This document shows positions 27,333 to 37,297 of a stretch of DNA of 64,000 nucleotides, in pieces. The translations under genes and the position numbers were made by a program. The DNA is from Novosphingobium sp. PC22D (GTDB lineage: Bacteria > Pseudomonadota > Alphaproteobacteria > Sphingomonadales > Sphingomonadaceae): contig NZ_MWMO01000009.1 of the NCBI RefSeq assembly GCF_002556635.1, positions 62,001-126,000 of the forward strand, written 5' to 3'. The notes below the pieces were generated by a model, which worked only from the letters and a program-made list of their open reading frames with translations, was not told the DNA's origin and ran no database searches. Within the stretch, counting starts at the first letter, position 1; the number at the start of each line of letters is the position of its first letter.

Positions 27333-27689
27333 ATGGCACGCAAATACGGCAAGCACGGACCGCGCGAGGACACGTTCGACGCGGTCGAAGACGGGGAGGG
27401 GGCAGAAAGCCTGCCGCCGCCCGATTGCTGGCTCTGTGAGCGGCCATGCGGTGAAACCGTGATCTGGCATCATCCGGTTCCCAAGAGCCGGGGCGGGCGA
27501 GATACGGTGCCGATGCACCCGATCTGCCAGAACATGCTGATCACTACCTTCACCAATTCCGAATTGCAGCGCTACGGCCTCGATGCCGCTCTGCTCAGGC
27601 TCGATCCACGGATCGAGAAGTTCGTCGCCTGGGTTTCGAACAAGGACCCCGATTTCAAAGCGGCGCTGGGCAAGAAGAAGCAGCGGTAA
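27333..27689 (+). CDS. HNH nuclease-fold protein
   Basis: 118 residues. The central part has the zinc-knuckle/HNH pattern CWLCERPCG, then [16 protein letters not shown] and PMHPICQN, i.e. two Cys, the HH pair, Asn/His-type distal residue and a final Cys. The C-terminal half is a helical tail ending in KKKQR. It could be a nicking endonuclease or a structural HNH protein. It begins 17 bp after the tuf terminator with its own gaaggg Shine-Dalgarno, so expression probably depends on readthrough or an internal promoter. Its base composition resembles its neighbours, so there is no sign of recent transfer. Confidence 0.82.
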   Translation: MARKYGKHGPREDTFDAVEDGEGAESLPPPDCWLCERPCGETVIWHHPVPKSRGGRDTVPMHPICQNMLITTFTNSELQRYGLDAALLRLDPRIEKFVAWVSNKDPDFKAALGKKKQR

Positions 27690-27820
27690 GCAGTGCCGTC
27701 GCTTCGATAAGTGCATGTGATCGGATTGCGCCGATCGGACTTTGGGCACGCATTTCATTGCGCGAGAGCTGCTGTGTGCCGAACCTCCGCAGAAATCCGA
27801 ATTTTTCCGCTCGCAGGGGC

Positions 27821-27847
27821 TTGCACGAATCCCGCTGGCGCTGTAGG
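27821..27847 (+). promoter_or_regulatory. candidate promoter of the S10 operon
   Basis: TTGCAC at 27821-27826 and TGTAGG at 27842-27847, followed by ggcgcgc, 64 bp before rpsJ. The same arrangement (TTGACA, 15 bp, TATAGG, GCGC) occurs before rpsM, which supports both. Confidence 0.5.
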
Positions 27848-27910
27848 GGCGCGCTTCGCAATTCAATGGGGCTCCGGCCTCTCGGCTCTTTCTCATCGGT
27901 AGCAGGACAT

Positions 27911-28222
27911 ATGGAAGCTCAGAACATCCGCATCCGCCTCAAGGCGTTCGACCACCGCGTGCTCGACCAGGCAACGGGTGAAATTGCGGATACCGCGCGC
28001 CGCACCGGTGCGCTCATTCGGGGCCCCATTCCGCTGCCGACCAAGATCGAGAAGTTCACCGTGAACCGCGGTCCTCACATCGACAAGAAGTCGCGTGAGC
28101 AGTTCGAGGTTCGCACCTACAAGCGGCTGCTGGACATCGTGCAGCCCAACGCCACGACCGTCGATGCGCTGATGAAGCTCGACCTCGCGGCGGGCGTGAA
28201 CGTGGAAATCAAGCTCGCGTAA
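27911..28222 (+). CDS. rpsJ: 30S ribosomal protein S10
   Basis: 103-residue S10 (NusE), a 30S head protein and transcription-antitermination factor partner of NusB. Typical [19 protein letters not shown] start and [20 protein letters not shown] loop. ATG 27911 follows an agcaggacat element; the longer upstream frame is rejected. It heads the S10 operon and is separated from rplC by an unusually long structured spacer. Confidence 0.99.
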   Translation: MEAQNIRIRLKAFDHRVLDQATGEIADTARRTGALIRGPIPLPTKIEKFTVNRGPHIDKKSREQFEVRTYKRLLDIVQPNATTVDALMKLDLAAGVNVEIKLA

Positions 28223-28260
28223 GCGAGAAGGCCCTTCGGTTGATCCGTGGGGCCGTTTGC

Positions 28261-28403
28261 CGGTTCCATCGGAACCGTGAGGACAGAGCCCGGCAAGTCA
28301 GCGCCGGGACACAAGGGATACCGCCGGGGAGTTCATCTCCGGGCTGCGTCCCCCGTCCAGTCCCTCCTTCGGGAGGGGCGCTTCAGCCCGGACGGGGCGA
28401 CGC
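28261..28403 (+). promoter_or_regulatory. structured rpsJ-rplC intercistronic RNA
   Basis: Several stable stems in succession: cggttcc-atc-ggaaccg (28261-28277), cccggc/gccggg (28289-28308), and a 13-bp closing stem gcgtc+ccccgtcc (28346-28358) with ggacgggg+gacgc (28390-28403), which encloses the hairpin ccctcc-ttcg-ggaggg (28362-28377). No T-run follows. This resembles a ribosomal-protein leader or binding site placed after the first cistron; the regulator (L3, L4 or S10) is unknown. Confidence 0.5.
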
Positions 28404-28468
28404 ATCATCAAAAGGGCTGAGCAAGCACCTCGGATGGGCCGGGGTGCCTCTGTTGAGGAGTTTTGATC

Positions 28469-29227
28469 ATGCGCACTGGCGTGATCGCCAAGAAGGTCGG
28501 GATGACCCGCCTGTTCCAGGAGGACGGCCGGCACGTACCCGTGACCGTTCTGGCGCTGGAAGATTGCCAGGTTGTTTCGGTCCGCACTGCGGAGACGGAC
28601 GGCTATGTTGCCGTTCAGCTCGGTGCGGGCGAAGCGAAGGCCAAGAATGTCAACAAGCCGCAGCGTGAGCACTTCGCCAAGGCGGAAGTGCCCTTCAAGA
28701 TGCGCGTTGCCGAGTTCCGCGTCGCCGACGACGCGCTGCTCGACGTCGGTGCCGCGATCGCCGCCTCGCACTTCGTGCCGGGCCAGCTCGTCGACGTCGC
28801 CGGCCACACCCAGGGCAAGGGCTTCGCTGGCGCGATGAAGCGCTGGGGCTTCGGCGGTCTGCGCGCCACGCACGGCGTCTCGCTCTCGCACCGCTCGCAC
28901 GGTTCGACCGGCAACCGCCAGGATCCGGGCAAGGTCTTCAAGAACAAGAAGATGGCCGGCCACATGGGCGATCGCCAGCGCACCCAGCAAAACCTCGAGA
29001 TCGTGCGCGTCGACGACGAGCGCGGCCTGATCTTCGTCAAGGGCTCGGTTCCCGGCGCGAAGAATTCTTGGCTGACCGTCTCGGACGCGGTGAAGGTCGC
29101 CCGCCATGCGGAGGCGCCTTATCCCGCCGGCCTGAAGCAGGCCGCCAACAGCAATGATACGGCCGCTGCCGATACGCCTGCGGAAGAGACCGCGGCGCCG
29201 GAAGCGACCGAAGGCCAGGAGGGCTGA
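28469..29227 (+). CDS. rplC: 50S ribosomal protein L3
   Basis: 252-residue L3, an early 23S rRNA assembly protein that reaches the peptidyl-transferase centre. The core [20 protein letters not shown], the SHRSHGSTG loop with its [16 protein letters not shown] helix and the [11 protein letters not shown] end are conserved. A roughly 30-residue Ala/Glu-rich tail ([19 protein letters not shown]) extends past the E. coli length, as in many alphaproteobacteria. ATG 28469 follows gaggag. Confidence 0.98.
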   Translation: MRTGVIAKKVGMTRLFQEDGRHVPVTVLALEDCQVVSVRTAETDGYVAVQLGAGEAKAKNVNKPQREHFAKAEVPFKMRVAEFRVADDALLDVGAAIAASHFVPGQLVDVAGHTQGKGFAGAMKRWGFGGLRATHGVSLSHRSHGSTGNRQDPGKVFKNKKMAGHMGDRQRTQQNLEIVRVDDERGLIFVKGSVPGAKNSWLTVSDAVKVARHAEAPYPAGLKQAANSNDTAAADTPAEETAAPEATEGQEG

Positions 29228-29231
29228 TAAC

Positions 29232-29855
29232 GTGAAGGTCAAGGTCCTCAACCTCGACGGTTCGGCCGCCAAGGGCGACATCGAGCTTTCGGATGACGTG
29301 TTCGGCCTCGAGCCGCGCGCCGACATCCTGCATCGCGTCGTCACCTGGCAGCTCGAGAACCGCCGCGGCATCGCCCGCGCCACGCGCGAGCGCTCCGACG
29401 TCGCGCGCACCGGCAAGAAGTGGGGTCGCCAGAAGGGCGGCGGCACGGCTCGTCACGGCGACCGCGCGGCGCCGGTCTTCATCGGTGGCGGCAAGGCTCA
29501 CGGCGCGCGTCGCCGCGAGTTCGAGCAGTCGCTCAACAAGAAGGTCCGTGCGCTCGGTCTCAAGATGGCGCTCTCGGCCAAGGCCAAGGACGGCTTGGTC
29601 GTGATCGACAGCCTCGACGTCGCCGACGCCAAGACCAAGGCGCTCGCCGGTGAGTTCGCCAAGGCTGGCTGGAACAAGGTCCTCGTGATCGACGGCGAAG
29701 CGGTGAACGAAACTTTCGCGCGTGCGGCGGGCAACCTCGTCGGCGTGAACGTGCTCCCTGCCGTCGGCGCCAATGTCTACGACATTCTCAAGCATGATAC
29801 GCTGGTGCTGACGCGCGCCGCGGTCGAGAAACTGGAGGCGCGTTTCAATGGCTAA
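29232..29855 (+). CDS. rplD: 50S ribosomal protein L4
   Basis: 207-residue L4, a 23S binder lining the exit tunnel and the S10-operon autorepressor in E. coli. Family loop [19 protein letters not shown] and GPRRREF-type segment are visible. Start codon is GTG 29232, four bases after the rplC stop. Its last eight bases overlap rplW, indicating coupled translation. Confidence 0.98.
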   Translation: MKVKVLNLDGSAAKGDIELSDDVFGLEPRADILHRVVTWQLENRRGIARATRERSDVARTGKKWGRQKGGGTARHGDRAAPVFIGGGKAHGARRREFEQSLNKKVRALGLKMALSAKAKDGLVVIDSLDVADAKTKALAGEFAKAGWNKVLVIDGEAVNETFARAAGNLVGVNVLPAVGANVYDILKHDTLVLTRAAVEKLEARFNG

Positions 29856-30162
29856 GGACAAGGACGTGAACATCCGTCATTACGACGTGATCCTCTCGCC
29901 CCACATCACCGAGAAGTCGACGCTGTTGTCCGAGAACAACGCGATCGTCTTCAAGGTGGCCGACGATGCGACGAAGCCGGAAATCAAGGCTGCCGTCGAA
30001 GCGCTGTTCGACGTCAAGGTGACCGGCGTGAACACCATCGTCCAGAAGGGCAAGGTCAAGCGCTGGCGCGGTCGTCCGTACCGCCGCAGCGACGTGAAGA
30101 AGGCGATCGTCACGCTGGCCGAGGGCCAGTCGATTGACATCACCGAAGGCGTACGGGGCTGA
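29848..30162 (+). CDS. rplW: 50S ribosomal protein L23
   Basis: 104-residue L23 at the tunnel exit, docking site for trigger factor and SRP. Core [20 protein letters not shown] and the [19 protein letters not shown] segment are intact. Start overlaps the rplD stop by eight bases; rplB starts 4 bp after its stop. Confidence 0.98.
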   Translation: MAKDKDVNIRHYDVILSPHITEKSTLLSENNAIVFKVADDATKPEIKAAVEALFDVKVTGVNTIVQKGKVKRWRGRPYRRSDVKKAIVTLAEGQSIDITEGVRG

Positions 30163-30166
30163 TCCG

Positions 30167-31003
30167 ATGGCATTGAAGAACTACAATCCGACCAGCCCGG
30201 CGCGCCGCGGCCTGATCCTCGTCGACAAGACCTCGCTGTGGAAGGGCAAGCCCGTCAAGACGCTGAGCGAAGGCAAGCGCAAGACCGGCGGCCGCAACAA
30301 CAAGGGCCATGTGACCTCGCGCGGCATCGCCGGCGGCCACAAGCAGAAGTACCGCTATATCGACTTCAAGCGTCGCAAGTGGGACATGGCCGCCACCGTC
30401 GAGCGGATCGAGTACGATCCCAACCGCACCGCGTTCATCGCCCTCGTCAAGTATGAGGACGGCGAACTCGCCTACATCCTGGCGCCGCAGCGCCTCGCCG
30501 TGGGCGACAGCGTGATCGCCGGCGAGAAGACCGACGTGAAGCCCGGCAACGCGATGCTGCTGTCGCAGATGCCGGTGGGCACGATCTGTCACAACGTCGA
30601 GATGAAGCCGGGCAAGGGCGGCCAGATCGCCCGCTCGGCCGGCAACTATGTCCAGATCGTCGGTCGCGACCGTGGTCTCGTTATCGTTCGCCTCAACTCG
30701 GGCGAGCAGCGCTACCTGCGCGGCGATTGCATGGGCACCGTCGGCGCCGTGTCGAACCCGGACAACGCGAACCAGAACTTCGCCAAGGCCGGTCGCACCC
30801 GCTGGAAGGGCCGTCGTCCGCTCACTCGCGGTGTCGCCAAGAACCCGGTCGACCACCCGCACGGTGGTGGTGAAGGCCGGACCTCGGGTGGCCGTCACCC
30901 GGTTACGCCGTGGGGCAAGCCGACCAAGGGCGCCCGCACTCGCAACAACAAGCAGACGGACAAGATGATCATCCGTTCGCGCCACGCGAAGAAGAAGAGG
31001 TAA
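30167..31003 (+). CDS. rplB: 50S ribosomal protein L2
   Basis: 278-residue L2, needed for subunit association and peptidyl-transferase activity. N-terminal [15 protein letters not shown] and the conserved [20 protein letters not shown] loop with the essential His are present. The longer upstream reading frame overlapping rplW is rejected in favour of ATG 30167. Confidence 0.99.
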   Translation: MALKNYNPTSPARRGLILVDKTSLWKGKPVKTLSEGKRKTGGRNNKGHVTSRGIAGGHKQKYRYIDFKRRKWDMAATVERIEYDPNRTAFIALVKYEDGELAYILAPQRLAVGDSVIAGEKTDVKPGNAMLLSQMPVGTICHNVEMKPGKGGQIARSAGNYVQIVGRDRGLVIVRLNSGEQRYLRGDCMGTVGAVSNPDNANQNFAKAGRTRWKGRRPLTRGVAKNPVDHPHGGGEGRTSGGRHPVTPWGKPTKGARTRNNKQTDKMIIRSRHAKKKR

Positions 31004-31009
31004 GACACG

Positions 31010-31288
31010 ATGGCACGCTCCGTCTGGAAAGGCCCCTTCGTCGATCTGTATCTCCTGAAGAAGGCGGAAACCGCTCAGGAAGCAGCTGGCCGCACCGGTC
31101 CGATCAAGACCTGGTCGCGTCGTTCGACGATTTTGCCGCAGTTCGTCGGCCTGACGTTCAGCGTCTACAACGGCCAGAAGTTCATTCCCGTCTCGGTCAA
31201 CGAAGACATGGTCGGCCACAAGCTCGGCGAGTTCGCGCCCACGCGCAGCTTCCCCGGCCACGCCGCCGACAAGAAGGGTAAGCGCTGA
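31010..31288 (+). CDS. rpsS: 30S ribosomal protein S19
   Basis: 92-residue S19 of the 30S head, forming a bridge to the 50S and contacting A-site t[23 protein letters not shown] and [16 protein letters not shown] are the family signature. The stop TGA overlaps the rplV ATG by one base (TGATG). Confidence 0.99.
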   Translation: MARSVWKGPFVDLYLLKKAETAQEAAGRTGPIKTWSRRSTILPQFVGLTFSVYNGQKFIPVSVNEDMVGHKLGEFAPTRSFPGHAADKKGKR

Positions 31289-31665
31289 TGAGCAAGCAGA
31301 AAGCTCCCCGTCGCGTCGGCGAGAACGAGGCGCTCGCGGTCGGCACCACCATTCGTGGTTCGGCCCAGAAGCTCAACCTCGTCGCCGGCCTGATCCGCGG
31401 CAAGAAGGCCGAGGATGCGATGAACATCCTCGCGTTCTCGAAGAAGGGCATGGCCGAAGACGCGCGCAAGGTGCTCGCCTCGGCGATCGCCAACGCGGAA
31501 AACAACCACAACCTGGACGTCGACGCGCTCGTCGTGGCCGAGGCTTCGGTTGGCAAGTCGATCACGATGAAGCGCTTCCACACGCGCGGTCGCGGCAAGT
31601 CCACCCGCATCCTCAAGCCGTTCTCGCGCCTGCGGATCGTCGTTCGTGAAGTCGAGGAGGCCTGA
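31288..31665 (+). CDS. rplV: 50S ribosomal protein L22
   Basis: 125-residue L22, whose beta-hairpin lines the exit tunnel near the macrolide site. The hairpin [20 protein letters not shown] is normal, with no insertion or deletion of the kind linked to macrolide resistance. Overlaps rpsS by one base and is followed by rpsC after 2 bp. Confidence 0.98.
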   Translation: MSKQKAPRRVGENEALAVGTTIRGSAQKLNLVAGLIRGKKAEDAMNILAFSKKGMAEDARKVLASAIANAENNHNLDVDALVVAEASVGKSITMKRFHTRGRGKSTRILKPFSRLRIVVREVEEA

Positions 31666-31667
31666 TC

Positions 31668-32363
31668 ATGGGTCATAAATCCAATCCGATCGGCCTGCGT
31701 CTGCAGATCAACCGCACCTGGGACAGCCGCTGGTTCGCGGAAGGCCGCGACTACGGCAAGCTGCTCGAGGAAGACCTCAAGATCCGCAAGTACATCGTCG
31801 AGACGCTGCCGCAGGCGGCGATCTCGAAGGTGGTGATCGAGCGTCCGGCCAAGCTGTGCCGCGTGTCGATCTATGCGGCGCGTCCGGGCGTCATCATCGG
31901 CAAGAAGGGCGCGGACATCGAGAAGCTTCGCCAGAAGCTCGCGAAGATGACCGAGAGCGAAGTGAAGCTCAACATCGTCGAGATCCGCAAGCCGGAGATC
32001 GACGCGAAGCTGATCGCCCAGGGCATCGCCGACCAGCTCATCCGCCGCGTGGCGTTCCGCCGCGCGATGAAGCGCGCGATGCAGTCGGCCATGCGGCTCG
32101 GTGCGGAAGGCATCAAGGTGATGTGCGGCGGCCGTCTCGGCGGCGCGGAGATCGCACGTGTCGAGCAGTATCGCGAAGGCCGCGTTCCGCTGCACACGCT
32201 GCGTGCGAACGTCGACTATGCCGAAGCCGAGGCGCTCACCGCCTACGGCATCATCGGCATCAAGGTCTGGGTCTTCAAGGGCGAGATTCTCGGCCATGAT
32301 CCGACGGCGCAGGACCGCTTGATGATGGAGGCTCAGACCTCCGGCGTGCGCCCGGCGCGCTGA
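31668..32363 (+). CDS. rpsC: 30S ribosomal protein S3
   Basis: 231-residue S3, at the mRNA entry tunnel with helicase activity. KH domain signature [18 protein letters not shown], then the C-terminal domain [15 protein letters not shown]. Starts [15 protein letters not shown]. Full length; followed by rplP after 22 bp. Confidence 0.99.
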   Translation: MGHKSNPIGLRLQINRTWDSRWFAEGRDYGKLLEEDLKIRKYIVETLPQAAISKVVIERPAKLCRVSIYAARPGVIIGKKGADIEKLRQKLAKMTESEVKLNIVEIRKPEIDAKLIAQGIADQLIRRVAFRRAMKRAMQSAMRLGAEGIKVMCGGRLGGAEIARVEQYREGRVPLHTLRANVDYAEAEALTAYGIIGIKVWVFKGEILGHDPTAQDRLMMEAQTSGVRPAR

Positions 32364-32385
32364 GGCATAGGTAAGAGTAAGCAAG

Positions 32386-32817
32386 ATGCTGCAACCGAAG
32401 AAAACCAAGTTCCGCAAGGCCTTCAAGGGCCGGATCCATGGCAATGCCAAGGGCGGCACCGAACTCAATTTCGGATCCTATGGCCTCAAGGCGATGGAGC
32501 CCGAGCGGATCACCGCGCGCCAGATCGAGGCGGCGCGCCGCGCGATCACGCGTCATATCAAGCGCCAGGGGCGCCTGTGGATCCGCGTCTTCCCCGACGT
32601 GCCGGTTTCGAAGAAGCCTGCCGAGGTCCGTCAGGGTAAGGGCAAGGGTTCGGTCGAATACTGGGCCGCCCGCGTCAAGCCGGGCCGCATCCTGTTCGAG
32701 CTCGACGGCGTTGCCGGTCCGCTCGCGGCGGAGGCGTTCAGCCGCGCGGCGATGAAGTTGCCGATCAAGACCAAGGTCGTCGCTCGCCTCGGCGACACCT
32801 CGCACCTGGAGGGCTGA
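32386..32817 (+). CDS. rplP: 50S ribosomal protein L16
   Basis: 143-residue L16 at the A-site tRNA elbow, a target of evernimicin resistance changes. [19 protein letters not shown] and the [20 protein letters not shown] loop with its hydroxylatable Arg are conserved. Separated by 2 bp from rpmC. Confidence 0.99.
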   Translation: MLQPKKTKFRKAFKGRIHGNAKGGTELNFGSYGLKAMEPERITARQIEAARRAITRHIKRQGRLWIRVFPDVPVSKKPAEVRQGKGKGSVEYWAARVKPGRILFELDGVAGPLAAEAFSRAAMKLPIKTKVVARLGDTSHLEG

Positions 32818-32819
32818 CG

Positions 32820-33023
32820 ATGGCCAGCAAGACCGAAGACCTGCGCGCGAAGACCGACGACCAGCTCACCGCTGACCTCGCCGATCTCAAGCGCGAGCAG
32901 TTCAACCTGCGCTTCCAGGCCGCGACGAGCCAGCTCGAGCGTCCGGCGCGCATCAAGGAAGTGCGCCGCGACATCGCCCGCATCAAGACGCTCCAGACCG
33001 AGCGTGCGGCCGGTTCGAAGTAA
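32820..33023 (+). CDS. rpmC: 50S ribosomal protein L29
   Basis: 67-residue two-helix protein at the tunnel exit next to L23. Core [19 protein letters not shown] and the [14 protein letters not shown] end are typical. Preceded by the rplP stop; rpsQ follows with a ggagaa ribosome binding site. Confidence 0.97.
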   Translation: MASKTEDLRAKTDDQLTADLADLKREQFNLRFQAATSQLERPARIKEVRRDIARIKTLQTERAAGSK

Positions 33024-33033
33024 GGAGAACACG

Positions 33034-33327
33034 ATGCCCAAACGTATCCTGATCGGGACCGTGGTTTCCGACAAGACCGACAAGACCGTGACCGTGCTCG
33101 TCGAGCGCAAGGTCAAGCACCCGCTCTACGGCAAGATCATCCGTCGTTCGAAGCGCTACCACGCGCACGACGAGGACAACGCCTTCCGTTCGGGCGACCG
33201 CGTGCGGATCGAGGAGACCAAGCCGATCTCCAAGACCAAGTCGTGGAAGGTGCTCGACCGCCTGCAGGCGAGCAAGGGCACCGCAGTCGAGGCCAACCTC
33301 GACGTCGAGGCCGCTGTCAGCAACTGA
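33034..33327 (+). CDS. rpsQ: 30S ribosomal protein S17
   Basis: 97-residue OB-fold 16S binder important for early 30S assembly. Signature [19 protein letters not shown] and [19 protein letters not shown]. Start set at ATG 33034 after taaggagaac; the longer frame overlapping rpmC is rejected. An 84-bp spacer with hairpins separates it from rplN, the junction between S10 and spc operons in E. coli. Confidence 0.98.
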   Translation: MPKRILIGTVVSDKTDKTVTVLVERKVKHPLYGKIIRRSKRYHAHDEDNAFRSGDRVRIEETKPISKTKSWKVLDRLQASKGTAVEANLDVEAAVSN

Positions 33328-33411
33328 TAACAATTGCTGACTCGGCGAACTGACGAGTTTTTTGGAACTGCCGGACTGGTTCCGGCAAGCCAGTGAGAAG
33401 GAACCGGATCG
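33328..33411 (+). other. rpsQ-rplN spacer with weak terminator-like element
   Basis: actcg/cgagt (33340-33358) forms a 5-bp stem followed by six T (33358-33363), and gccgga/tccggc (33370-33386) forms a second stem. The stem-T element is weak and lies where the S10 and spc operons meet, so it may give partial termination or mark a processing site. Confidence 0.35.
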
Positions 33412-33780
33412 ATGATCCAGATGCAATCCAATCTCGACGTCGCGGACAACAGCGGCGCGAAGCGCGTCCAGTGCATCAAGGTGCTGGGCGGCTCGAAGCG
33501 CCGCACCGCGGGCGTCGGCGACATCATCGTGGTGTCGGTCAAGGAAGCGCAGCCGCGGGCGCGCGTGAAGAAGGGTGACGTTCACCGCGCGGTGATCGTG
33601 CGCACCAAGAAGGACGTGCGTCGTCCGGACGGCAGCGTGATCCGCTTCGACACCAACGCGGCGGTCCTCATCAACAAGAGCGAGGAGCCGATCGGCACCC
33701 GTATCTTCGGCCCGGTGGTTCGCGAGCTTCGCGGCAAGGGCTTCATGAAGATCATCTCGCTTGCTCCGGAGGTGCTGTGA
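33412..33780 (+). CDS. rplN: 50S ribosomal protein L14
   Basis: 122-residue L14, which bridges to 16S and contacts Rsf[20 protein letters not shown] and the [17 protein letters not shown] segment are the family signature. Overlaps rplX by the one-base TGATG junction. Confidence 0.99.
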   Translation: MIQMQSNLDVADNSGAKRVQCIKVLGGSKRRTAGVGDIIVVSVKEAQPRARVKKGDVHRAVIVRTKKDVRRPDGSVIRFDTNAAVLINKSEEPIGTRIFGPVVRELRGKGFMKIISLAPEVL

Positions 33781-34100
33781 TGGCGACTGCGAAGATCAAG
33801 AAGGGTGACAGCGTCGTTGTCCGTTCGGGCAAGGACAAGGGCCGCACCGGCACCGTCCTCCAGGTCATGCCCAAGGAGGGCAAGGTCGTGGTCGATGGCA
33901 TCAACGTCGCGACCCGTCACCGCAAGCCGACCCAGGTGAACCCGCAGGGCGGCATCGACCGCGCGCCGGCGCCGATGGCGATCAGCAAGGTCGCCGTGGC
34001 CGATCCGAAGGACGGCAAGCCGACCCGCGTCCGCTTCGAAACCAAGGACGGCAAGAAGGTCCGTGTGGCCGCCAAGTCCGGGGAGACCATCGATGGCTGA
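33780..34100 (+). CDS. rplX: 50S ribosomal protein L24
   Basis: 106-residue L24, an assembly initiator carrying the KOW motif [20 protein letters not shown] followed by NVATRHRKP. Starts on the rplN stop codon and overlaps rplE by eight bases. Confidence 0.98.
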   Translation: MATAKIKKGDSVVVRSGKDKGRTGTVLQVMPKEGKVVVDGINVATRHRKPTQVNPQGGIDRAPAPMAISKVAVADPKDGKPTRVRFETKDGKKVRVAAKSGETIDG

Positions 34101-34674
34101 GAAGTACATTCCGCGCCTGCGCACCAAGTACGACGATCAGATCGTCAAGGCGATGACCGAGAAGTTCGGTTACGCCAACCCGATGCAGGTGCCGCGGATC
34201 GAGAAGATCACGCTCAACATGGGCGTGGGCGAGGCGAGCCAGGACAAGAAGAAGGTCCAGACCGCCGCCGAGGAGATGGAGATGATCGCCGGGCAGAAGC
34301 CCGTGATCACTCGCGCCCGCAAGTCGATCGCGCAGTTCAAGCTGCGTGAAGGCATGCCGATCGGCTGCAAGGTCACGCTGCGTCGCGAGCGCATGTACGA
34401 GTTTCTCGACCGCCTGATCACGATCGCGATGCCCCGCATCCGCGACTTCCGCGGCCTCAATCCGAAGTCGTTCGACGGTCGCGGAAACTACGCGATGGGT
34501 CTCAAGGAGCAGATCATCTTCCCGGAGATCAGCTACGACAAGATCGAGAAGGTGCGCGGGATGGACATCATCGTGACCACCACCGCCAAGACCGACGAGG
34601 AAGCGCGCGAACTGCTGCGCCTGTTCGGTTTCCCGTTCCCCGCCGAAGAGGCGGAACAGAAGGAGGCGGCGTGA
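34093..34674 (+). CDS. rplE: 50S ribosomal protein L5
   Basis: 193-residue L5, which binds 5S rRNA and P-site t[19 protein letters not shown], the [20 protein letters not shown] segment and [13 protein letters not shown] are conserved. Start ATG 34093 overlaps the end of rplX. Confidence 0.99.
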   Translation: MAEKYIPRLRTKYDDQIVKAMTEKFGYANPMQVPRIEKITLNMGVGEASQDKKKVQTAAEEMEMIAGQKPVITRARKSIAQFKLREGMPIGCKVTLRRERMYEFLDRLITIAMPRIRDFRGLNPKSFDGRGNYAMGLKEQIIFPEISYDKIEKVRGMDIIVTTTAKTDEEARELLRLFGFPFPAEEAEQKEAA

Positions 34675-34701
34675 GCCGCCTAGCAGAGAGAGCTTAAGTC
34701 C

Positions 34702-35007
34702 ATGGCGAAACTGAGTTCCATCAACAAGAACGAGCGTCGCAAGAAGCTCGTGAAGAAGTACGCGGGCAAGTACGAGCGCCTCAAGGCGATCGCTGACGAC
34801 ACGTCGCTCGACGAGACCGAGCGCCTGATCGCCCGCCTCAAGCTGGCCGAGATCCCGCGCAACGGGAACCCGACGCGCGTGCGCAACCGCTGCGCAACGA
34901 CCGGCCGCCCCCGCGGTTACTACCGCAAGTTCGGCCTGTGCCGCGTTGAGCTGCGTGATCTTGCCAACAAGGGCATGATCCCCGGCGTGACCAAGTCGAG
35001 CTGGTGA
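34702..35007 (+). CDS. rpsN: 30S ribosomal protein S14 (long, zinc-free form)
   Basis: 101-residue S14 of the 30S head, the long form lacking the CxxC...CxxC zinc motif of short S14 proteins. The end [19 protein letters not shown]...KSSW is diagnostic. Twenty-seven bases separate it from rplE. Confidence 0.98.
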   Translation: MAKLSSINKNERRKKLVKKYAGKYERLKAIADDTSLDETERLIARLKLAEIPRNGNPTRVRNRCATTGRPRGYYRKFGLCRVELRDLANKGMIPGVTKSSW

Positions 35008-35021
35008 GGGAATAGAACAAG

Positions 35022-35417
35022 ATGGCTATGACCGATCCCCTGGGTGACATGCTCACCCGCATCCGCAACGGCCAGCAGGCGAAGAAGGACTCGGTCCTGT
35101 CGCCGGCGTCGAAGCTGCGCGCGCGCGTGCTCGAGGTGCTTCAGCGTGAAGGCTACATCCGTGGCTACACCGAGGACGCTTCGGGCAAGCATCCGCAACT
35201 GCGGATCGAACTGAAGTATTTCGAGGGCGAGCCTGCGATCAAGCACGTCGCCCGCGTCTCCAAGCCGGGCCGCCGCGTCTATTCGGGTTCGAAGGAACTG
35301 CCGATCGTGCGCAACGGCCTTGGCATCACCATCGTTTCGACGCCCAAGGGCGTGCTCTCGGACGCCGAGGCGCGCACCCAGAACGTGGGCGGCGAAGTGC
35401 TCGCGGAGGTGTTCTGA
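35022..35417 (+). CDS. rpsH: 30S ribosomal protein S8
   Basis: 131-residue S8, a central-domain 16S binder and spc-operon repressor in E. coli. [20 protein letters not shown] start (ATG at 35022 or 35028) and the C-terminal [16 protein letters not shown] are conserved. The stop overlaps the rplF start by one base. Confidence 0.99.
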   Translation: MAMTDPLGDMLTRIRNGQQAKKDSVLSPASKLRARVLEVLQREGYIRGYTEDASGKHPQLRIELKYFEGEPAIKHVARVSKPGRRVYSGSKELPIVRNGLGITIVSTPKGVLSDAEARTQNVGGEVLAEVF

Positions 35418-35950
35418 TGAGCCGCATCGGCAAGAAGCCGGTCGCGATCCCCAACGGGGTAACGGCCGAGATGAAGGACGGCTCGCTGTCGGTGAAGGGG
35501 CCCAAGGGAACCTTGTCGATGGGCCTGTCGGAGCTCGTCTCGTACAAGGTCGAGGACGGGTCGATCTCGGTCCAGCCGGCGAACGACAGCAAGGAAGCGC
35601 GCAGCCACTGGGGCATGCAGCGCACGCTCGTGTCGAACCTCGTCGACGGCGTGACCGAGGGCTTCACCAAGGTCCTCGAGATCACCGGCGTTGGTTATCG
35701 TGCCTCGGCGCAGGGCCGGAAGCTCAAGCTTCAGCTCGGCTACTCGCACGACGTCGACATCGACGTGCCCGAGGGCATCGAGGTGAAGACGCCCGACAAC
35801 ACGACCGTCGAGATCTCCGGTATCGACAAGCAGAAGGTCGGCCAGCTCGCGGCCGAAATTCGCCGCTGGCGCAAGCCCGAGCCCTACAAGGGCAAGGGCA
35901 TCAAGTACCGCGGCGAGTACATCTTCCGCAAGGAAGGGAAGAAGAAGTAA
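35417..35950 (+). CDS. rplF: 50S ribosomal protein L6
   Basis: 177-residue L6 near the sarcin-ricin loop. [18 protein letters not shown] and the C-terminal [19 protein letters not shown] are typical. Its stop TAA supplies the A of the rplR ATG. Confidence 0.99.
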   Translation: MSRIGKKPVAIPNGVTAEMKDGSLSVKGPKGTLSMGLSELVSYKVEDGSISVQPANDSKEARSHWGMQRTLVSNLVDGVTEGFTKVLEITGVGYRASAQGRKLKLQLGYSHDVDIDVPEGIEVKTPDNTTVEISGIDKQKVGQLAAEIRRWRKPEPYKGKGIKYRGEYIFRKEGKKK

Positions 35951-36288
35951 TGGCCAAGCTTTCGCTCTTCGAACGGCGCCGCCAGCGTGTCCGTACCTCG
36001 CTGCGCGCCCGTGGCACCAGCCGTCCGCGCCTTTCGGTGCATCGCACCGGCAAGCACATCTACGCGCAGATCATCGATGACGCGCAGGGCCGTACGCTCG
36101 CCGCCGCCAATACGCTCGGCGGCAAGGGCGCCGACATCGACGCCGCCTCGCGCGTCGGCAAGGAGCTTGCCGAAGCCGCGAAGAAGGCCGGCGTGACGTC
36201 CGTCGTGTTCGATCGCGGCGGCTTCCTGTACCATGGCCGCGTCAAGGCGCTGGCCGATGCCGCCCGCGAAGGCGGGCTGGAGTTCTGA
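35950..36288 (+). CDS. rplR: 50S ribosomal protein L18
   Basis: 112-residue L18, a 5S rRNA binder. [20 protein letters not shown] and the [20 protein letters not shown] segment are the family signature. Start is the ATG overlapping the rplF stop; a far longer frame covering rplF is an artefact. Confidence 0.98.
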   Translation: MAKLSLFERRRQRVRTSLRARGTSRPRLSVHRTGKHIYAQIIDDAQGRTLAAANTLGGKGADIDAASRVGKELAEAAKKAGVTSVVFDRGGFLYHGRVKALADAAREGGLEF

Positions 36289-37034
36289 TGATGGCAGAAG
36301 AAAACAACCAGACGGCCGAAGCAGCCGAGAACCTGACCGAGAAGAAAATCTCGCAGGAGCATCCGCAGGGCGGCGAGCCGCAGGAAACCCGCGAGGGTCG
36401 CGGCGGCGGTCGTCGCGGCGAGCGTGGTGATCGCGGCGACCGTGGTGGCCGTGGCCGTGGCCGTGGCCGTCGCGATGATCGTCGCGGCGACGACGACGGC
36501 GAGGAGCTGATCGAGAAGCTGGTCCACATCAACCGCGTGTCGAAGACGGTGAAGGGCGGCAAGCGCTTCGGTTTCGCCGCTCTGGTCGTGGTGGGTGACG
36601 GCAAGGGCCGCGTCGGCTTTGGCCACGCCAAGGCCCGTGAGGTTCCCGAGGCGATCACCAAGGCGACCGCGTCGGCCAAGAAGAAGATGGTTCGCGTTCC
36701 GCTGAAGGAAGGCCGCACGCTGCACCATGATGGCCGTGGCCACTTCGGTGCCGGCAAGGTCAACGTGCGGACCGCGCCTCCGGGCACCGGCATCATCGCC
36801 GGCGGTCCGATGCGCGCCGTGTTCGAGAGCCTGGGCGTTCAGGACGTCGTGACCAAGTCGGTCGGCACCTCGAACCCGTACAACATGATCCGTGCCACTT
36901 TCGATGCGCTGACCAGCCAGACGTCGCCGAAGTCGGTGGCGCAGCGTCGCGGCAAGAAGGTCGCCGACCTGCTCGGCCGTGGTGGTGCGAGCGAGGTGGA
37001 GGCCGAAGCCGCCGCCGAAGCGATTGCGGAGTAA
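36288..37034 (+). CDS. rpsE: 30S ribosomal protein S5 with Arg/Gly-rich N-terminal extension
   Basis: 248-residue S5, part of the mRNA entry helicase and the accuracy centre. The conserved body runs from about residue 65 ([20 protein letters not shown]) through [12 protein letters not shown] to a C-terminal tail. Unlike the 166-residue E. coli protein it has an N-terminal 60 residues rich in RGG/RGD repeats ([20 protein letters not shown] and onward), made from imperfect GGCCGT-type DNA repeats. Such tails occur in some alphaproteobacteria. The first ATG overlaps the rplR stop; a second ATG follows at 36291. Confidence 0.98.
   Translation: MMAEENNQTAEAAENLTEKKISQEHPQGGEPQETREGRGGGRRGERGDRGDRGGRGRGRGRRDDRRGDDDGEELIEKLVHINRVSKTVKGGKRFGFAALVVVGDGKGRVGFGHAKAREVPEAITKATASAKKKMVRVPLKEGRTLHHDGRGHFGAGKVNVRTAPPGTGIIAGGPMRAVFESLGVQDVVTKSVGTSNPYNMIRATFDALTSQTSPKSVAQRRGKKVADLLGRGGASEVEAEAAAEAIAE
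36391..36500 (+). repeat. imperfect short tandem repeats encoding the S5 Arg/Gly tail
   Basis: Runs of cgtggc/cgcggc hexamers, including four near-identical ggccgt units at about 36446-36471. They encode alternating Gly, Arg and Asp and could change length by slipped-strand events. Confidence 0.6.
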
Positions 37035-37040
37035 GTTCTG

Positions 37041-37217
37041 ATGGCCAAGATCAAGATCAAGCAGATCGGTTCGCCGATCCGTCGTCCGGAGAGCCAGAAG
37101 AAGGTTCTCGTCGGTCTCGGCCTGGGCAAGATGCACCGGGTCGTCGAGATCGAGGACACGCCCGAAGTGCGCGGCGCGGTGGCGAAGCTGCCGCACCTGG
37201 TCGCCGTGGTCGACTGA
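37041..37217 (+). CDS. rpmD: 50S ribosomal protein L30
   Basis: 58-residue L30, six bases after rpsE. It reads [20 protein letters not shown], then [20 protein letters not shown] and ends LPHLVAVVD, exactly the family pattern. It is followed by a 10-bp hairpin (37229-37262), and then by genes unrelated to the ribosome. Confidence 0.96.
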   Translation: MAKIKIKQIGSPIRRPESQKKVLVGLGLGKMHRVVEIEDTPEVRGAVAKLPHLVAVVD

Positions 37218-37228
37218 GGCAGGCGCAC

Positions 37229-37265
37229 TTTTGCGAAGAATCAGGAAGGGGTCCTGGCTCGTCGG
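37229..37265 (+). terminator. hairpin after rpmD
   Basis: gaaggggtcc pairs with gggccccttc (one wobble) across a 14-base loop, directly before the inserted lipoprotein gene. Without a clear T-run it is a weak or processing-type stem. Confidence 0.4.
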
Positions 37266-37297
37266 CCGGGGCCCCTTCGTGCATTTACGGTGAGGGC

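Noticed and set aside
33340..33363. Intrinsic terminator within the S10-spc cluster
   Set aside because: The stem is only 5 bp; kept as a weak element in the spacer entry instead of a terminator.
36446..36471. Short direct repeats as a CRISPR-like or phase-variable array
   Set aside because: They are codon repeats inside rpsE in frame, with no spacers.
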